NCBI RefSeq assembly: GCF_022763245.1
Contig: NZ_JALEGV010000028.1
Coordinates: forward strand, 97,878-161,877
Reading direction: 5' to 3'
Source: Oricola sp.
Lineage (GTDB): Bacteria; Pseudomonadota; Alphaproteobacteria; Rhizobiales; Rhizobiaceae
DNA length: 64,000 bases
Program-made: the position numbers and the translations under genes
In this document: in pieces, positions 60,597 through 64,000 of the stretch
Layout: each line of letters opens with the position of its first letter
Numbering within the stretch: position 1 is the first letter of the stretch
The notes under the pieces: model-generated
The model's input: only the letters and a program-made list of their open reading frames with translations
The model's database searches: none
What the model was told of the DNA's origin: nothing

Positions 60597-60786
60597 GGCG
60601 CCGCCTTTGCGGCGCCGATCTGGTTTCGGGAGCCGGTCGCATCCGGCACGGCCGATTGCCATCGAATGCCTCGCATTTTATGCAATCCGTCAACACGCCG
60701 TTTACCAGCTTCGCGGTTCGCGCGGCGGAATGCCCGTTTCGGTCCTCCAATTAGTTGCCAGTTAAGCGCGACATGCCAGATGTCGC
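60597..60786. repeat. Two inverted repeats in the MFS-FAD gene gap
   Basis: GGCGCCGC-4-GCGGCGCC at 60597-60616 could terminate the MFS transcript. GCGACAT-5-ATGTCGC at 60768-60786 lies just before the FAD oxidoreductase and may be an operator. The 282-bp gap (60505-60786) shows no gene; AT-rich parts near 60670 and 60750 may hold a promoter. Confidence 0.4.
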
Positions 60787-60816
60787 ATGTGTTCAACGGT
60801 GACGGACAAGACGGCG

Positions 60817-61998
60817 ATGCATCGGTATGATGTGGCGATCATTGGAGCGGGCTCGGCCGGATCCCTGGCGGCGGCCATGCTGGGCCGTGCCGGCTATTCG
60901 ACCTGCCTTGTCGATCCGCTCGCCCGCGCCAACCCGGAGTTCCGGGCCGAAAAGCTCGAGCACGCGCATATCGAGGCGCTGAGCGAGGCGGGGTTCCTGG
61001 ACCAGGTCGCCCAGGCCGGCCGGCGCTACGACACGATCTGGGTCGCCAGGCAGGGCCACCTTGTCGAGAAGCGCCCCTCGGTCGAATACGGCATGGATTA
61101 CGCCGCCATGGTCGACGCCATGCGCGACATGGTTCCCGACACCGTCACCTTCGTCAACGACAAGGTCGTCGATGCGCAATTGGGCGAGGCCGGATCGAGC
61201 CTGGTTCTCGGTGACAATTCGACGATCGAGGCCCGGCTCGTCGTCGCCGCGACGGGGCTCAACGCCAGCCTGCTGACGGCGCTCGGCATCGGCCGCCGCA
61301 CCGCCGCCAAGTGCCATTCGATCTCGATCGGCTTCGACGTCAAGCCCGTCGGGCGCGACCGGTTCGACTTCGATTCCCTGACCTATTTCGGCGAGCATCC
61401 GCGCCACCGCGTCGCCTATTTCACGATCTTCCCGATGCCGACGCGGCTGCGCGGCAATCTCTTCGTCTATCGCGACAAGGGCGATCCCTGGCTCGGCCGG
61501 TTCCGCGAGGATCCCGTCACGCTGCTGCACGAATGCATGCCGCGCCTGCGCCGCCTGACCGGCGAGTTCGAGGTGCTCGACATGCCGAAGCTGCGTCCCG
61601 TCGACCTGGTGAACGCCGTCGATTACGAGCGGCCCGGACTGGTGCTGATCGGCGACGCCTGGTCGACGGCCGATCCTGTCAGCGGCACCGGCGCGAGCAA
61701 GGCGATGGTGGACGCCGTGCGCCTGTGTGCCGATCACGTGCCGGGCTGGCTTGCCGCGGACAGCATCCCGGCGGCGCGGATCGCCGAGTTCTACGCCAAT
61801 GAGCGCAAGCGCGCGTCCGACGCCCATTCGCGCAGCGTCTCGCTCAACGCCAGGCGGCTTGCGCTGGAGACCGGGCCGGCCTGGACCGCCTATCGCTGGC
61901 TGCGTTTCGCCGGGTCCAGGGGCCGTGGCCTGATGACGGACCTGTTCAAGCCCAAGCCGTCGGATGGCGGCGCGGCGAGGCCGCAATGGCAACCGTAA
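60817..61998 (+). CDS. FAD-dependent oxidoreductase (PHBH-fold / halogenase-like)
   Basis: 393 residues. MHRYDVAIIGAGSAGSLAAA begins with the FAD Rossmann motif; GD in VLIGDAWSTADPVSGTG is the second flavin motif. Start is uncertain: ATG 60817 places the Rossmann strand at the usual distance, while 60787 abuts a palindrome; neither has a good ribosome site. It overlaps the acyltransferase gene by 13 bp, so the two probably act together, for example in modifying a surface molecule. Confidence 0.82.
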   Translation: MHRYDVAIIGAGSAGSLAAAMLGRAGYSTCLVDPLARANPEFRAEKLEHAHIEALSEAGFLDQVAQAGRRYDTIWVARQGHLVEKRPSVEYGMDYAAMVDAMRDMVPDTVTFVNDKVVDAQLGEAGSSLVLGDNSTIEARLVVAATGLNASLLTALGIGRRTAAKCHSISIGFDVKPVGRDRFDFDSLTYFGEHPRHRVAYFTIFPMPTRLRGNLFVYRDKGDPWLGRFREDPVTLLHECMPRLRRLTGEFEVLDMPKLRPVDLVNAVDYERPGLVLIGDAWSTADPVSGTGASKAMVDAVRLCADHVPGWLAADSIPAARIAEFYANERKRASDAHSRSVSLNARRLALETGPAWTAYRWLRFAGSRGRGLMTDLFKPKPSDGGAARPQWQP

Positions 61999-63179
61999 CC
62001 CTGACGGGCGACCTCGAGGTCGATCACGCGGCGCGCGCGCCGGCGGGTTTCGAGTGGGCGGGCCACCAGGTCGCCCTGCAGACCAGCCTTGCCGGGCTGG
62101 AGGCCGATTGGCGCGCGCTGGAGGCGGGCGGCACCGTGTCGCTGTTCCAGGGCTGGGACTACGTCTCCAAATGGGTCCGCATCGCCGCGACGGCGAGCGG
62201 CGAGGAGCCGGTCTTCGCGGTCGGGCGCCGTGACGGCGTCATCTCCTTCATCCTGCCCGTGGCCGTCACGCGGCTCGCGGGCGTGAAGCTTCTGTGCTGG
62301 CTCGGCCAGTCGCATTCCAATTACGGCATGGGCCTCTTCGCCGACGAGGCGTTCGAGACGGCGAGCGTCTGGCCGGTGGAAGGCCTCGTCACGGAGATCG
62401 CCCGCCGGGTCGGCGCGTCGATCGTGCATCTCGACCGGCAGCCAACGCGCTGGGCGGGCCGCGACAACCCGTTCGCCACCGGAAGCCGCACGAGTGTGAC
62501 GGCCAACGACACCTTCGTGCTGGCGCTGGAAGAGGATTACGACACGCAATACCGGCGCCTGTTCTCCGGCCGCACCGTGTCGGGGATCAAGCGCAAGCAG
62601 CGCAAGTTGGAAAAGGAATGCGGCGCGGATTTCGCCGAACCGGAGGAGACGGAAGCGCGCCGCGCGTCGATGGACTGGTTCTTCGACGAAAAGCGCCGCC
62701 AATTGTCCGCCACAGGCCGGTCGAGCCCGTTCGAGCCGAAGCATGTGCGCGATTTCTACCATGCGCTGGCCGCCGACGACCGCGCCTTCGTCGTCGACGA
62801 ACTGGCGTCCGGCACCGACCGCATCGCCGTGGCGATGAGCGCGCGGCACGGGCGGGCGGAATATCTCCTCAACACCGTGCATGCGGGCGGCGAATGCGCG
62901 AAATATTCGCCCGGCCTCCTGCTGCAGCATCGCATCATGGCGCGGGCACATGCGGCGGGCATGCGCGTTTACGATTTCGGCCCGGGCGCGTTTTCCTACA
63001 AGCGCGACTGGGAGCCCGACGTCGTGCCGCTGCGCGCGCGCACCCATCTCGTCAATCCGGTCGCTCTGGCCCATTACCTCGCCCTGACGCTCGGCGTCGC
63101 GGCGAAGGCCGCCATCAAGCGCAACGAGCGCCTGTCGGGGCTTGTCGACCGCCTGCGCATGGCGATGTCGCGCGGGTAG
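61986..63179 (+). CDS. GNAT-like acyltransferase, CelD/BcsL type
   Basis: 397 residues without signal peptide. The C-terminal half has the Acetyltransf_6 pattern (GAFSYKRDWEPDVVPL, QHRIMARAHAAGMRVYDFG), shared by CelD/BcsL, a protein of rhizobial cellulose synthesis. Its presence 17 kb from the bcs genes suggests a link to polysaccharide acylation, but membership of the same pathway is inference. Confidence 0.78.
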   Translation: MATVTLTGDLEVDHAARAPAGFEWAGHQVALQTSLAGLEADWRALEAGGTVSLFQGWDYVSKWVRIAATASGEEPVFAVGRRDGVISFILPVAVTRLAGVKLLCWLGQSHSNYGMGLFADEAFETASVWPVEGLVTEIARRVGASIVHLDRQPTRWAGRDNPFATGSRTSVTANDTFVLALEEDYDTQYRRLFSGRTVSGIKRKQRKLEKECGADFAEPEETEARRASMDWFFDEKRRQLSATGRSSPFEPKHVRDFYHALAADDRAFVVDELASGTDRIAVAMSARHGRAEYLLNTVHAGGECAKYSPGLLLQHRIMARAHAAGMRVYDFGPGAFSYKRDWEPDVVPLRARTHLVNPVALAHYLALTLGVAAKAAIKRNERLSGLVDRLRMAMSRG

Positions 63180-63272
63180 GCGGCCGGACGCCGGCATTTC
63201 CTTTGCCGGCCCCCTCGAAATTGTGTAGCCAGATGGCAGGCCGGTCGTCGCGCCCCGGAGGAGGTCATGCCC

Positions 63273-63869
63273 ATGTCACGCCTGTTTCTCGCCGCCCTGT
63301 GCGCCTCGGTCGCCGTGCTGCCCGCCGCCGCCGAAACCTGCGAGGAGACGTTCGTGCGCCTGCTCGTCGGGGGCAATTCGGTCGGTCCGGTGAAGATCCA
63401 CGTCACCCAGCAGATCGCCGGCGCGCCGGCCTCCACCAACTGGTCCTACCAGGTTACGCCGGATCACTGGATGACCGAGGTCATCGAGCCGGCCGGCCAG
63501 CCCTGGGTGCTGGCCTATGCCGACGTGATGTACACCTCGGCCGACAAGGGCGCGACCTGGACGAAGCTGCGCGACATCGACAGCGCGGGCAATGCCGACG
63601 GCGCGAAGGAAGCCATGGCGGAGAACGCGGCGACGACGCGCAACGCCGTGTGCGGTGAGGAAGAGCTCGACGGCGTCACCCTCCAGACGGTGGCAGCCGA
63701 TTTCGACATGCTGCAGAATTTCAGGACCGAGAACCACCACGCATACTGGGTCGATCCGGACGGCTTCATCGTCAAGGCGGTCTACGAGATGAAGGCGTCG
63801 AATTTCCATAGCGTCACGACGCAATTGATCGAGCGGGCGCCCGACCTGTCGCTGCCGATGCCGCAATAG
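63273..63869 (+). CDS. Secreted protein of unknown function
   Basis: 198 residues. ATG 63273 is preferred to 63267 for spacing from AGGAGG. A signal peptide ends near AAAETC. The mature part has alternating strands (IHVTQQIAGAPASTNWSYQV) and two Cys, so a lipoprotein-like or outer-membrane-associated beta fold is likely. No family recognised. No gene overlap with neighbours. Confidence 0.65.
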   Translation: MSRLFLAALCASVAVLPAAAETCEETFVRLLVGGNSVGPVKIHVTQQIAGAPASTNWSYQVTPDHWMTEVIEPAGQPWVLAYADVMYTSADKGATWTKLRDIDSAGNADGAKEAMAENAATTRNAVCGEEELDGVTLQTVAADFDMLQNFRTENHHAYWVDPDGFIVKAVYEMKASNFHSVTTQLIERAPDLSLPMPQ

Positions 63870-63905
63870 GGCCGGCAGTCGCCCGGCAGTCACCCGGCAG
63901 AATCC

Positions 63906-64000
63906 TCAAAACGAGGCGCTCAGCCGCGCCGTGGCCTGTCCGCCCAGCGTCTCCTCGCCGAAAAAGCCGGTGACGTTGACCGCGAGCTGCGCGCTCGGCC
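63906..64000 (-). CDS. C-terminal end of a probable outer-membrane barrel (autotransporter-type) protein
   Basis: 31 residues are visible before the window edge, ending GGQATARLSASF. Alternating hydrophobic residues and a final Phe are the signature of outer-membrane beta-barrels recognised by BamA. The TGA lies at 63906-63908. Family assignment rests on this short end only. Confidence 0.5.
   Translation of the reverse strand, partial: PSAQLAVNVTGFFGEETLGGQATARLSASF

Noticed and set aside
1..64000. Mobile element, prophage, CRISPR, rRNA or tRNA
   Set aside because: No transposase, integrase, direct-repeat array or recognisable RNA gene was found; the repeats present are short operators and terminators.

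Overview
The window is high-GC, densely packed DNA with short intergenic gaps and many ATGA start/stop overlaps. It reads as an alphaproteobacterial chromosome, probably Hyphomicrobiales (Rhizobiales). The reasons are a bcsN-type cellulose cluster, a DUF1127 protein, a TRAP carrier, a lactone operon of the Agrobacterium blc (attKLM) kind and LigAB/LigM aromatic catabolism. I saw no rRNA, tRNA, CRISPR array, insertion sequence or integrase.

Layout. (1) 1-5.5 kb: a cut-off FAH-family gene, a ModA-like binding protein without a signal peptide, a GntR/FCD regulator with paired half-sites, and a NitT/TauT-type ABC importer (ATPase, two permeases, binding protein). (2) 5.7-11.4 kb, minus: aldehyde dehydrogenase, TRAP DctM-DctQ-DctP, a 3-hydroxyisobutyrate-dehydrogenase-like enzyme and a carboxymuconolactone-decarboxylase-like protein, with a divergent LysR gene. 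(3) 12.5-19.4 kb: a ring-cleavage operon (FAH, SnoaL-like, alpha/beta hydrolase, LigA, LigB) with an IclR gene and its palindrome, then LysR divergent from the tetrahydrofolate-dependent O-demethylase LigM. Together (1)-(3) look like uptake and breakdown of lignin-type methoxylated aromatic acids.

(4) 19.5-36.4 kb is the most unusual part: one apparent 16-kb operon divergent from an IclR regulator. It holds an SCP2-like protein, an alpha/beta hydrolase, an AttM/BlcC-type lactonase, a ribose-type ABC transporter with enlarged subunits, a proteorhodopsin-like seven-helix protein WITHOUT the retinal-binding lysine, an SPFH/flotillin protein, a small four-helix protein and an SSS-family carrier. 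It ends with an iron alcohol dehydrogenase and a succinate-semialdehyde dehydrogenase. Lactonase, alcohol dehydrogenase and SSADH under an IclR regulator match the gamma-butyrolactone/4-hydroxybutyrate logic of blcABC; the membrane block in the middle is not part of that known operon.

(5) 36.5-45.4 kb: cellulose synthesis (TPR protein, BcsN, BcsA, BcsB, BcsZ), with a CelD/BcsL-like acyltransferase at 62 kb. (6) 45.5-60.5 kb: a region rich in thiol and redox genes (two cysteine synthases, one fused to a glutaredoxin, OsmC, two flavoprotein oxygenases). A repeated GAAAC/GTTTC direct-repeat motif lies upstream of five minus-strand transcription units here, so they look like one undescribed regulon. 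Set within it is a four-gene signalling operon: truncated haemoglobin, PAS-cyclase, soluble hybrid kinase and OmpR-type regulator. (7) 60.8-64 kb: an FAD oxidoreductase, the acyltransferase, a secreted protein of unknown function and the C-terminus of a probable outer-membrane barrel protein.
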